Origin: Bryobacterales bacterium
GTDB taxonomy: Bacteria; Acidobacteriota; Terriglobia; Bryobacterales; Bryobacteraceae
Direction of reading: 5' to 3'
Assembly (NCBI GenBank): GCA_009697495.1
Contig: SHUN01000157.1
Coordinates: 1 to 6,818 of the forward strand
Length of the DNA: 6,818 nt
Of this stretch, positions 1-6,818 are shown one piece after another (the first letter of the stretch is position 1; each line of letters begins with the position of its first letter). The notes under the pieces are model-generated. The model was not told where the DNA came from, searched no databases, and saw only the letters and a program-made list of their open reading frames with translations. The translations under genes and the position numbers were made by a program.

Positions 1-933
1 GGTGAGGCGGGCGAGGGCGGCGGTGGTGGCGGCTCCGAAGATGCCGTGCTTACAGGTTTCCGCGGCGGCGGCGCGGACGGTGGCGTCCGGCGAGAGAAAT
101 AGCTTTTGGAGGACAGTTCCGGCGGGGGTGCCGCCGACGAGGGCGAGAGTGGGATAGTGGCCGTTGACCGGTGCCGGGGGCTTGACGTTGAAGGCGCGGA
201 GGAGGCGAGTTTCCTCGGCCGAGGGCGGCAGCGTTTTGTTGCGGAGACGGGTGGCCCAGGCGAGGGCGTCGTCGTTACTATCGGGGTGGTAGCTGCGGTC
301 GGCCAGTTCGTCGAACTCGCGATGGATGAGGTGGTAGCCTTTGGCCTTCAACCGGGGATAGGCGTCCCGGACGCAGGAGAGATGGTTGTCGAGATCGCGG
401 CGGCCGAGGGTGAGATAGAGCTCGGGGGCCTGGTTGACGAAGTCGATGGGCTGGGTGAGCTCGGAGGGCATAAGCCAGGCGCCCCAACTGTAGCCGATAG
501 CGGCGGTGACGAGTTGGGGGTGGGTCATGGTGAATTCCATGGAGATTTTGGAGCCTTCGCCTTTGCCGAACATGTAGACACGGCGGGGGTTGATGGGGTA
601 AGTCTTGCTAGCCCAGGCGATGAGTTTCTCGATGGGCGCGTGGTCGACCGGTCCGAATTTGCGGGACTGAGGGGCGGCTGCCAGGAGAACGTATTGGCTG
701 GAGAGGCCTTGCCGGAGGAGGCTTTGGCGGACGGGGAATAGGTCGTTGCCGGTGGGTGTGTCGTGCTCCTGGAAGCAGAGAATGAGACCCAGTTGCGGGG
801 CGGGGTTGGCCGGCGCCTCGACGACGTACTTGACGATGGTTTTGCCGGCCGCATCCTTGAGTTCGCGCTCGGGTTCAAGAGCGGCGAGGGAGCCGGCGAG
901 GAAGAAGAGGGCGGATAAGGTTCGCTGGATCAT
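1..933 (-). CDS. Exported alpha/beta-hydrolase-fold protein, nucleophile missing, HEAT-like C-terminus (3' part outside window)
   Basis: Reading from the ATG at 933 down to 1 gives 311 codons without a stop; the gene continues to the left. The start is well supported: an in-frame TAA lies at 970-972, no other ATG follows it before 933, and AAGG sits nine bases upstream. The N-terminus (MIQRTLSALFFLAGSLAAL) looks like a signal peptide cleaved near residue 18-20. A hydrolase-like domain spans about residues 28-235, with a first strand at LGLILCF and the elbow strand RRVYMFG. The elbow reads G123-K-G-E-G127, so the serine of GxSxG is glycine at 125. Asp180 (in GRRDLD) and His216 (in RSYHPDS) stand where the acid and histidine normally lie. 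From about residue 276 the sequence (SPDATVRAAAAE) resembles the start of a HEAT repeat. The substrate is unknown. It is probably periplasmic and non-catalytic, or uses another nucleophile. Codons end mostly in C, unlike the G-ending codons of the next gene. The coding call is firm; the function is tentative. Confidence 0.88.
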   Translation of the reverse strand, partial: MIQRTLSALFFLAGSLAALEPERELKDAAGKTIVKYVVEAPANPAPQLGLILCFQEHDTPTGNDLFPVRQSLLRQGLSSQYVLLAAAPQSRKFGPVDHAPIEKLIAWASKTYPINPRRVYMFGKGEGSKISMEFTMTHPQLVTAAIGYSWGAWLMPSELTQPIDFVNQAPELYLTLGRRDLDNHLSCVRDAYPRLKAKGYHLIHREFDELADRSYHPDSNDDALAWATRLRNKTLPPSAEETRLLRAFNVKPPAPVNGHYPTLALVGGTPAGTVLQKLFLSPDATVRAAAAETCKHGIFGAATTAALARLT

Positions 934-942
934 CTGGTTCTG

Positions 943-946
943 CCTT
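943..946 (-). promoter_or_regulatory. Ribosome binding site of the leftward gene
   Basis: On the minus strand AAGG lies nine bases before the ATG at 933. It is a short but normally spaced Shine-Dalgarno match. It supports 933 as the start, since there is no other ATG between it and the upstream in-frame stop. Confidence 0.45.
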
Positions 947-1033
947 TGCTTTCGTTTTCCTTCAACTGCTTACTGAGATTACCATCCGAGTTCGCTGGGC
1001 GGAAACGGACTGGAAGCGTTGATAAGATACAGC

Positions 1034-1045
1034 CGAGGAAGAAGA
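1034..1045 (+). promoter_or_regulatory. Purine-rich ribosome binding site deciding the 1052 start
   Basis: The run GAGGAAGAAGAG ends six bases before the ATG at 1052 and twelve before a second in-frame ATG at 1058. It makes 1052 the preferred start over the in-frame TTG at 1019, which would put this site inside the gene and add eleven mostly charged or polar residues ahead of the signal peptide. Confidence 0.65.
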
Positions 1046-1051
1046 GAACTC

Positions 1052-3076
1052 ATGCCCATGAAAGCGCTCGCGATTTCGTTTTGCATTCTCTGCACTGGTT
1101 TGGTGCTGAGCCAGACGGTGCAGGTCCCGTCTCCCAAGCAGGGGAGGCCCGGGGAAGTCTTGCCGTTGACGCGGTTTCGGCCGCGGACAGAGCCCTATCA
1201 GCCCAGCGCGGAGGAGAAGCGGCAGATTCAGGTGAAGCTGGCGGCGCTCGATGGGGAGATCCAGGTGCGGCGAGCAAAAGGCGTGAAGGATGAATTGCTG
1301 GTAGACGTGGAGATCTTTGCCGAAGCGGCGCGTTGGATTTTGACGTTTCCGGAGGAGTTCTTCCGGAAGGAATCGGTCGCGTCGACGATAGCGGTGCTCG
1401 AGATGGGCGCGGAACGGGCGGCGCTACTGCACAAGGGCCAGTCGCCCTGGACGTCGCAGAAGGGCCGGATGATGCGGGGGTATCGGTCGGCGGTGGACGG
1501 GTCGGTGCAGCCGTACCGGTTAACGGTACCGGAGGAGTACGACGGGACAAGGGCGTTTCCATTGGACGTGATTGAGCATGGGCGGTATGTAACTCGCTAC
1601 GAAGTCGAATTCATCAACGCGTTCGCGCGGCGGGGCGCGGACCGGCCGCACCTGCCGGGGACGATTCAGATTGAGTTGTTTGGGCGCGGGAACAATGCGT
1701 TTCATTGGCCGGGGGAAACGGACATCTTCGAGGGGATTGCGGCGGTTTCGAAGGCTTACAAGGTGGACAAAGACCGGGTCGCGCTGCGTGGGTTTTCGAT
1801 GGGGGGCGCGGGGGTGTGGCATTCAGCGCTGCATTTTCCGGGGGAGTGGGCGTCGGTAGAGGCCGGGGCCGGGGACACGGAGTCGCATCGGATTCGCGTG
1901 ATGCCGGACTTGGCGCCGCATCAGCAGGCGATGTGCCGAATCTTTGACAACACGTACGAGTGGATGTTGAACGCGTTCAACATGCCGTTTATTGGGTACG
2001 TGGGTGAGATCGATGGGAGCTTTGCGAAACATGTGGCGGCGCGGCGGCAGTTGGCGCAGGAGGGTTTTCATTTCGAGGGCGAGTCGTTCACGACGGGCTT
2101 GCGGGTGAAGGAAGTGCCGTCGATTGTGTTTCTGGTGGCGCCGAATACGCCGCACGCAACGGATCCGGAGTTTCGGAAGCGCATGGATGCGATGCATCTC
2201 GAGAACCTGAAGCGGGGGCGGGTGTCGCCCGATCATTTGCGGTTTTTGACGTACACGACGCGCTATAACCGTAGCCATTGGGCGACGTTGGAGGGCCTCG
2301 AAAAGCACTATGAGCGGGCCGAGATCGAGGCGAAGAGGTTGGCGAACCGCAGCCAGTACGAGATTAAGACGAAGAACCTGAACCGGCTGAGGCTGCGGGA
2401 GACGGAGCGCGCGACGGCGGTGACGATTGACGGGCAGTCGTTGACGGTGACGGGGGCGGCGGAGTTGGTATTGGCGAAGGCCGGCGGGAAGTGGCAAGTG
2501 GCGCGGGGCGAGGAGCCGGCGGGGTTACGGAAGCGGCATGGGCTACAGGGCCCGATCGACGATGCGTTCCTGGAGCCGTTTCTGATTGTGAAGCCGACAG
2601 GGGTGCCTTGGAACGTAGCGGCGCATCAGCAGGCAATGGCGATTCTGTCGCGGTTCGACCGGCAGTATCAGTTGGCGTATCGGGGGCACTTGCGGGTGAA
2701 GGAGGATAAGGACGTGATGGCGGCGGATTTCGAGAAGTACCACGTCGTGCTGTTCGGGGACCCGGGGAGCAACCGGTGGATTGAGCGGGTGGCGGGGAAG
2801 CTGCCGTTCACGTGGGGCCAGGAGACGTTGACGATGGGCGGGCAGCGATTTGCGGCGGCGGAGGTGCTGCCGGCGATGATCTATCCGAATCCGTTAAACC
2901 CGAAGCGGTATGTGGTCTTGAACAGTGGGCTGACGGCGCTGTGGGAGGACTGGGCCGGGGATTTCCCAACGCCGCAGTACGGAGACTTTGCAATTTTGCG
3001 GGTCGGGACGAAGGAGGATCCGGACGTGGCTTTGGCCGGGGTGTTCGATGAGGGGTGGAAGGTGGCGGCGCGATAA
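1052..3076 (+). CDS. Secreted prolyl-oligopeptidase-type serine hydrolase with extra C-terminal domain
   Basis: A complete 674-residue protein ending in TAA. The start at ATG 1052 follows a good Shine-Dalgarno run and gives a classic signal peptide (MPMKALAISFCILCTGLVLS, cleavage after about Ser20). After a helical, charged N-terminal region (about 45-130), the alpha/beta-hydrolase domain runs from about residue 154 (PYRLTVPEEY) to 375. The nucleophile elbow is GFSMGG with Ser249. Asp321 (in VGEIDGS) and His368 (in PNTPHAT) follow in the order and spacing expected of a Ser-Asp-His triad. A conserved-looking HWATLEGLEKHYERA helix begins at His409. A distinct C-terminal domain follows, with GLQGPIDDAF at 497-506 and IYPNPLNPKRYVVLNSG from 610. 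I know this combination from proteins annotated as prolyl oligopeptidase family peptidases in Acidobacteria and Planctomycetes; the true substrate may be a peptide or an ester. It lies 127 bases upstream of the receptor gene in the same direction, so co-transcription is possible. Codons are strongly G-ending (GCG, GTG, ACG, CGG). Confidence 0.93.
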   Translation: MPMKALAISFCILCTGLVLSQTVQVPSPKQGRPGEVLPLTRFRPRTEPYQPSAEEKRQIQVKLAALDGEIQVRRAKGVKDELLVDVEIFAEAARWILTFPEEFFRKESVASTIAVLEMGAERAALLHKGQSPWTSQKGRMMRGYRSAVDGSVQPYRLTVPEEYDGTRAFPLDVIEHGRYVTRYEVEFINAFARRGADRPHLPGTIQIELFGRGNNAFHWPGETDIFEGIAAVSKAYKVDKDRVALRGFSMGGAGVWHSALHFPGEWASVEAGAGDTESHRIRVMPDLAPHQQAMCRIFDNTYEWMLNAFNMPFIGYVGEIDGSFAKHVAARRQLAQEGFHFEGESFTTGLRVKEVPSIVFLVAPNTPHATDPEFRKRMDAMHLENLKRGRVSPDHLRFLTYTTRYNRSHWATLEGLEKHYERAEIEAKRLANRSQYEIKTKNLNRLRLRETERATAVTIDGQSLTVTGAAELVLAKAGGKWQVARGEEPAGLRKRHGLQGPIDDAFLEPFLIVKPTGVPWNVAAHQQAMAILSRFDRQYQLAYRGHLRVKEDKDVMAADFEKYHVVLFGDPGSNRWIERVAGKLPFTWGQETLTMGGQRFAAAEVLPAMIYPNPLNPKRYVVLNSGLTALWEDWAGDFPTPQYGDFAILRVGTKEDPDVALAGVFDEGWKVAAR

Positions 3077-3136
3077 GGGACTCGCAGGCCCGCCGGGCGG
3101 GACGGAAAGAAAATGAAAGTAGAGCAAGTTTAACCA

Positions 3137-3165
3137 TTGCATCTGATTGTCACCCCTAGTAAACT
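3137..3165 (+). promoter_or_regulatory. Weak sigma-70-like promoter candidate for the receptor gene
   Basis: TTGCAT (3137-3142) and TAAACT (3160-3165) are separated by exactly 17 bases, within the 127-base spacer between the hydrolase and receptor genes. The -35 matches the consensus at only three of six positions and the -10 at four. Transcription would begin near 3172, giving a leader of about 32 bases. The spacer is visibly less GC-rich than the genes around it, which favours an independent promoter, but the match alone is weak. Confidence 0.25.
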
Positions 3166-3203
3166 GTTGCGAAAATCTGTCAATTCGCTGGGGTTTCAAA
3201 AAT

Positions 3204-6200
3204 ATGACATCCATCCGCTTTACACTCTTCTTTGTTGTGCTTCTATCCGCGCCTATGGCGTGGTCCCAAGCCTCGAACGCCACGGTGCGCGGAGCGGTGA
3301 CGGACGCGCAACACGCGTTGATCCCAAACGCGAAAGTCACCTTGTTGAACACCGCCACGGGCGTGGGGCGTGAGTCGGTAACGAACAACGCGGGCCTTTA
3401 TGTATTCCCCGCCATCACGCCCGGCCCTTATCGGCTGCGCGTCGCGATGCCCGGGTTGCAGACGTTTGAAGGCACGCTGACCGTGCAAGTGCAGCAGGAC
3501 TCCACGGTCGACATCGTCCTGCAGGTGGCGACGGCCAACACGATCGTCGATGTCGTCGATGTGACCCCACTGATTAAGGTCGACTCCCCTTCCCTGGGAT
3601 CGTCGCTGGAACGGCAACGGATTGAGCAGTTGCCGGTGAATGGCCGCGGCTATCAGAACCTGCTGGTGATGGTGCCGGGTATTCAGTGGTCGTCGCACGG
3701 CCATGGGATTGGCGGCATGGTGCGGGGCAACGGGCTGCGGAATGGGTCGAACACGCTTGTGGTGGACGGCGCGCCGCAGAACGAGGTCTGGGAAGGTTGG
3801 GACGTGGCGCGGACACCGAGTTTGGATGCGGTGGAAGAGATCCGCGTCGAAGTGAACAACTCCTCGGCGAAGTTCTCGCGGCCGACGTCGGTGATCATGT
3901 CGACGCGGGCGGGCACGAACCAGTATCACGGGGTGCTGTTCTATACGAACCGCAACAGTGCGTACGGCGTAGCCCGGCGGCGCGAGGATAACTTCACGAA
4001 GCCGCCCTATGTGAACCGGAACGAGTACGGCGTTTCGCTGGGTGGGCCCGTGAACATTCCGAAGCTCTATAACGGGACGAATCGGACGTTCTTTTTCTGG
4101 AACTGGGAATCGACAAACTTTCTGGCGAATACGACGACGCGCATGTCGGTACCGACGGCGGAGATGCGCAACGGCGACTATCGGGGCTTGGTGGATGTGC
4201 AGGGGCGGCGGACTACGATATATGACCCGCTGACGACGCAGGCGAACTGGTCGCGGTTGCCGATGACGTTTAACGGTGTGACGAACATGATCAACCCGGC
4301 GCGGATCAGCCCGGTGGCGAAATTCCTGTTTGACCGGACGGCGATGCCGAACCTGCCGAACGTGAATCCGCTGATCGATGCGAACTGGATTGGGACCTTC
4401 CGGCGGCCACTGGAGCAGGATACGCGGAATATTCGCGTTGACCACCGGTTTTCGGACAAGAACCTGGTGTACTTCCGCTATGCGTACAACCAGCACTTTG
4501 AGCAGTACGGGGCCACGAGCGCGCCGTTCCTGCCGGTGAACGACTTCCGGACGATTAACCAGACAACCCGCTGGTGGCCGAATCACGCGCTGTCGGGAAC
4601 CTGGATCCATACGTTCTCCCCGACGTTGAACAACGAGATTCTGATTTCGGGCATGCGCGACTGGCACAACCGCGGCGCGGGCGACAACAAGACGAATTAC
4701 TCGGCGTTGCTGGGTTTGCCGAATCCGTTCGGAGCGGTGAACTTCCCGACGATCAACGGCATGTCGCTGGGCGTAGCGGGCGCGGACTATGTGATCGGCG
4801 GCGAGCAGCCGTTCTTTCTGGTCAGCAACTTGATCACGGCGCAGGACAACGCCGTGAAGGTGGCCGGTAAGCACGAGTTCAATTTCGGACTCCAGTTCCG
4901 CTGGGAAGACGTTCCGAAGTCGATTGTTTCGGCGGCGGGCAACTTCAACACGGGCACGCAGGCGACGGGACTCTACGACACAACGTCAACTCCGCAGAAT
5001 CCGATTGGTACGCCATTCTCGGGCCATCCGATGGCGAACCTGTATCTCGGCCAAATGAACTACGCGGCGACCTTCCGGCGGCCGTGGGCGTTTCTGCGGC
5101 GGCAGGAGTACGCGCCGTACATCCAGGATAACTGGAAGGTTTCGCAACGCTTAACGTTGAACTTAGGCTTGCGGTATGAATTCCGGACTCCTCTGAACGA
5201 CCGGAACGGATTGTTGACCAGCTTCAGCCCCGAGAAGCGGGCGTATGTGGTGGGCTCGAGCGTCGACAACTTCCTGGACCGGCAGGCGACGTTGCCAGCG
5301 AATCTGAGAGCGCTGACCAACTTTGGCGGTAAGATCATTACCGCGCAGGAAGCGGGTCTGTCGAACAGCCTCGTGACGAACAACTGGAAACAGTTCGGGC
5401 CGCGGATTGGGTTTGCATACAAGGCCCTGTCGGGGTCAAAGGCGTTTGTAATCCGCGGTGGTTACCGGATTTCCTACTACACGCAGCCGATCGCCGATTG
5501 GTTTGGAAGCCAACAGAATCAACAGATTGTCTCTGCCTCGTTCCAAAACAGCGTTTCGGACACGGCACTTTCGCCGGACGGGTTGCCGAACTATGGGTTG
5601 CGCACGGTTCCGCAGTACTTTGCAGGCGTGAACACCTCCAACAACGACATTATCAACATCAACGATACCCGCACGATTGCCCGCGGCTTTTCGGCGATTC
5701 AAATTGATCCGTATCTCCGTGACCCGAAGGTTCAGGATATGAACCTGACGGTGGAGAAAGAGATCTTCGACAACATGGTGGTGCGTTTGGCGTATGTGGG
5801 CAACCGGACGACGAACATCCTGCAGACCGTCAACCTGAACGAGAGCATTCCGGACTACATCTGGCATACGACGCGGCGGACCCCGCTGCCGACGGGCGAG
5901 TTCGCGGGCGTGGCGCGGCGGCCGTACGATCAACAGGTCTACGGCAGCGTGAACCGGCTGAGCAGCCCCGGCTACGCGAGCTGGAACGGGTTCCAGGCCG
6001 AGCTGGAGCGGCGCTTCAGCAAGGGCTTCGGATTCCAGATGTTCTGGGTCTCCGGCAACACGCTGGGGACGACGGGCACCATTCAGCAGGCGGATAACTT
6101 CCTGCCGAACGCGATTCCGCTGGATGAGCGCGACCGGAACCGGTTCCTGAACTTCCAGCGGGATCCGAATACGCCGAAACATCAGTTCCGCTGGAATTGG

Positions 6201-6818
6201 ATTGCGGATATTCCGGTGGGCAAGGGAAAGGCCTTCGGGGGCAACCTGCGCGGGTTTGTCGATAAGATTGTGGGCGGGTGGCAGATTGCCGGCACGGGTA
6301 ACTTCCGGTCCAACTACTACACTCTGCCGACCAACAACTATCCGACGGGCAACCCGATTGAACAGTACGGCGAAAAGTACCCGATTGAAGACTGCCGCAG
6401 CGGCGTTTGTTTCCCTGGGTTCCTGTATTTCAACGGCTACATTCCGGCCAACCAGATCAACAGCGTGAACGCGCAGGGTAAGCCCAACGGGGTGATGGGA
6501 GTGCCGGCGAACTACAAGCCGGCGGCCGCTCCGCTGATTCCGTGGGGCAGCACGACGCTTCCACCCAACGCTCCGGCCAACACGGTGCTCAGCCAGTTCT
6601 GGGATACGAACAATGTCTGGGTTCCGCTGAACAACAACACAGTGCAGCGGTTGGCCTTCAATGACAACCTGGTGCCGTGGCGCAACCAATACATGGCGGC
6701 GCCGAACCAGTGGTTCCTGGATGCGTCGCTGTTCAAGTTCACGAATATCACCGAGAAAGTGGCATTGCGATTAAACATCGACTTTTTCAACGTGCTGAAC
6801 AATCCGAACAATCCGACT
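3204..6818 (+). CDS. Oar-like TonB-dependent receptor with carboxypeptidase-regulatory-like domain (3' end outside window)
   Basis: An outer-membrane importer energised by TonB; the ligand is unknown. The reading frame is open for 1205 codons to the window edge. ATG 3204 is the first ATG after an in-frame TGA at 3144-3146; a weak GGGG ribosome site lies ten bases upstream. The signal peptide is about residues 1-21 (MTSIRFTLFFVVLLSAPMAWS). A carboxypeptidase-regulatory-like beta sandwich follows at about 27-108 (VRGAVTD, IPNAKVTLLN, GLYVFPAITPGPY). A TonB-box-like stretch (NTIVDVVDVT) lies at 112-121. The plug shows LPVNGRGY (143-150), NTLVVDG (183-189), DAVEEIRVEVNN (208-219) and AGTNQYHG (236-243). 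The barrel carries VPTAEMRNGDY (from 316), DHRFSDKN (413-420), DIPVGKGKAFGG and, at the cut, FFNVLNNPN (1194-1202). In this family that last motif usually lies a few dozen residues before the C terminus, so little should be missing. No frameshift was seen. No SusD-type partner is in the window. Confidence 0.95.
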   Translation, partial: MTSIRFTLFFVVLLSAPMAWSQASNATVRGAVTDAQHALIPNAKVTLLNTATGVGRESVTNNAGLYVFPAITPGPYRLRVAMPGLQTFEGTLTVQVQQDSTVDIVLQVATANTIVDVVDVTPLIKVDSPSLGSSLERQRIEQLPVNGRGYQNLLVMVPGIQWSSHGHGIGGMVRGNGLRNGSNTLVVDGAPQNEVWEGWDVARTPSLDAVEEIRVEVNNSSAKFSRPTSVIMSTRAGTNQYHGVLFYTNRNSAYGVARRREDNFTKPPYVNRNEYGVSLGGPVNIPKLYNGTNRTFFFWNWESTNFLANTTTRMSVPTAEMRNGDYRGLVDVQGRRTTIYDPLTTQANWSRLPMTFNGVTNMINPARISPVAKFLFDRTAMPNLPNVNPLIDANWIGTFRRPLEQDTRNIRVDHRFSDKNLVYFRYAYNQHFEQYGATSAPFLPVNDFRTINQTTRWWPNHALSGTWIHTFSPTLNNEILISGMRDWHNRGAGDNKTNYSALLGLPNPFGAVNFPTINGMSLGVAGADYVIGGEQPFFLVSNLITAQDNAVKVAGKHEFNFGLQFRWEDVPKSIVSAAGNFNTGTQATGLYDTTSTPQNPIGTPFSGHPMANLYLGQMNYAATFRRPWAFLRRQEYAPYIQDNWKVSQRLTLNLGLRYEFRTPLNDRNGLLTSFSPEKRAYVVGSSVDNFLDRQATLPANLRALTNFGGKIITAQEAGLSNSLVTNNWKQFGPRIGFAYKALSGSKAFVIRGGYRISYYTQPIADWFGSQQNQQIVSASFQNSVSDTALSPDGLPNYGLRTVPQYFAGVNTSNNDIININDTRTIARGFSAIQIDPYLRDPKVQDMNLTVEKEIFDNMVVRLAYVGNRTTNILQTVNLNESIPDYIWHTTRRTPLPTGEFAGVARRPYDQQVYGSVNRLSSPGYASWNGFQAELERRFSKGFGFQMFWVSGNTLGTTGTIQQADNFLPNAIPLDERDRNRFLNFQRDPNTPKHQFRWNWIADIPVGKGKAFGGNLRGFVDKIVGGWQIAGTGNFRSNYYTLPTNNYPTGNPIEQYGEKYPIEDCRSGVCFPGFLYFNGYIPANQINSVNAQGKPNGVMGVPANYKPAAAPLIPWGSTTLPPNAPANTVLSQFWDTNNVWVPLNNNTVQRLAFNDNLVPWRNQYMAAPNQWFLDASLFKFTNITEKVALRLNIDFFNVLNNPNNPT

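Larger units (their letters stand above)
934..1051. promoter_or_regulatory. Divergent intergenic region between the two hydrolase genes
   Basis: These 118 bases separate two genes transcribed away from each other, so promoters for both must lie here or within the gene ends. I see no convincing sigma-70 pair. On the plus strand TAAGAT (1023-1028) resembles a -10 box but has no matching -35. On the minus strand TAATCT (981-976) is a similar isolated candidate. I find no clear operator palindrome. Shared control of the two genes is possible from the geometry but is not shown by any site. Confidence 0.5.

Noticed and set aside
106..741. A 211-codon plus-strand open frame rich in Gly, Ala, Val and Glu.
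   Set aside because: It is codon-aligned antisense to the leftward hydrolase-fold gene, which has a signal peptide, a hydrolase-like elbow, a ribosome site and an upstream in-frame stop.
1019..1051. An upstream TTG start for the secreted hydrolase, adding eleven residues.
   Set aside because: The extension is mostly charged or polar, disrupts the N-terminal signal peptide and would bury the strong ribosome site at 1034-1045 inside the gene.
1823..2497. A 224-codon minus-strand open frame opposite the secreted hydrolase.
   Set aside because: It is a codon-aligned antisense shadow with an Arg/Leu/His/Pro-rich product; the sense frame carries the conserved hydrolase and C-terminal motifs.
3089..3101. 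A small GC hairpin (stem CCCGC/GCGGG, three-base loop) just after the hydrolase stop, considered as a terminator.
   Set aside because: The stem is only five pairs and is followed by ACGGAAAG rather than a T run, so it does not qualify as an intrinsic terminator.
3243..4874. A 543-codon open frame on the minus strand opposite the receptor gene.
   Set aside because: Its codons align base-for-base with the receptor codons, where stops need TTA, CTA or TCA on the sense strand, all rare here. The product is low-complexity (Arg, His, Val) with no recognisable fold, while the plus strand encodes a canonical receptor.
5436..6689. A 417-codon open frame on the minus strand opposite the second half of the receptor.
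   Set aside because: It is in the same codon-aligned antisense register as the preceding case, with the same biased composition and no family features.
6798..6815. A tandem direct repeat of AACAATCCG at the window edge.
   Set aside because: It encodes two copies of Asn-Asn-Pro within the family's usual FFNVLNxPN motif; two copies in coding sequence need no separate explanation.

Overview
The window is GC-rich bacterial DNA and most likely comes from an acidobacterium, probably of the Bryobacter/Solibacter type. The main reason is the large Oar-like TonB-dependent receptor on the right: signal peptide, carboxypeptidase-regulatory-like domain, plug and long outer-membrane barrel. Such receptors are greatly expanded in that phylum. 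A secreted prolyl-oligopeptidase-type hydrolase with its own C-terminal domain fits the same picture. The taxonomic call is an inference from protein style; there is no marker gene.

Layout: (1) Positions 1-933, minus strand, hold the first 311 residues of an exported alpha/beta-hydrolase-fold protein that leaves the window on the left. Its nucleophile-elbow serine is replaced by glycine, and a HEAT-like repeat seems to begin where the window cuts it. (2) Positions 934-1051 are the divergent intergenic region. (3) Positions 1052-3076, plus strand, hold a complete 674-residue secreted hydrolase with a plausible intact triad (Ser249, Asp321, His368) and a separate C-terminal domain. (4) Positions 3077-3203 are a less GC-rich spacer with a weak promoter candidate. 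(5) Positions 3204-6818, plus strand, hold the first 1205 residues of the TonB-dependent receptor. It has no stop in the window and is cut close to its natural C terminus.

All three products carry export signals, so the locus looks like an envelope or periplasmic module: two hydrolase-fold proteins beside an outer-membrane importer. A reasonable but unproven reading is that the receptor brings in a peptide or ester-containing substrate that the intact hydrolase processes, while the degenerate hydrolase binds rather than cleaves. No SusD-like lipoprotein, TonB/ExbBD, regulator, RNA gene, mobile element or CRISPR array is visible. Several long open frames lie opposite the real genes; all are explained as codon-aligned antisense shadows of GC-rich coding sequence.
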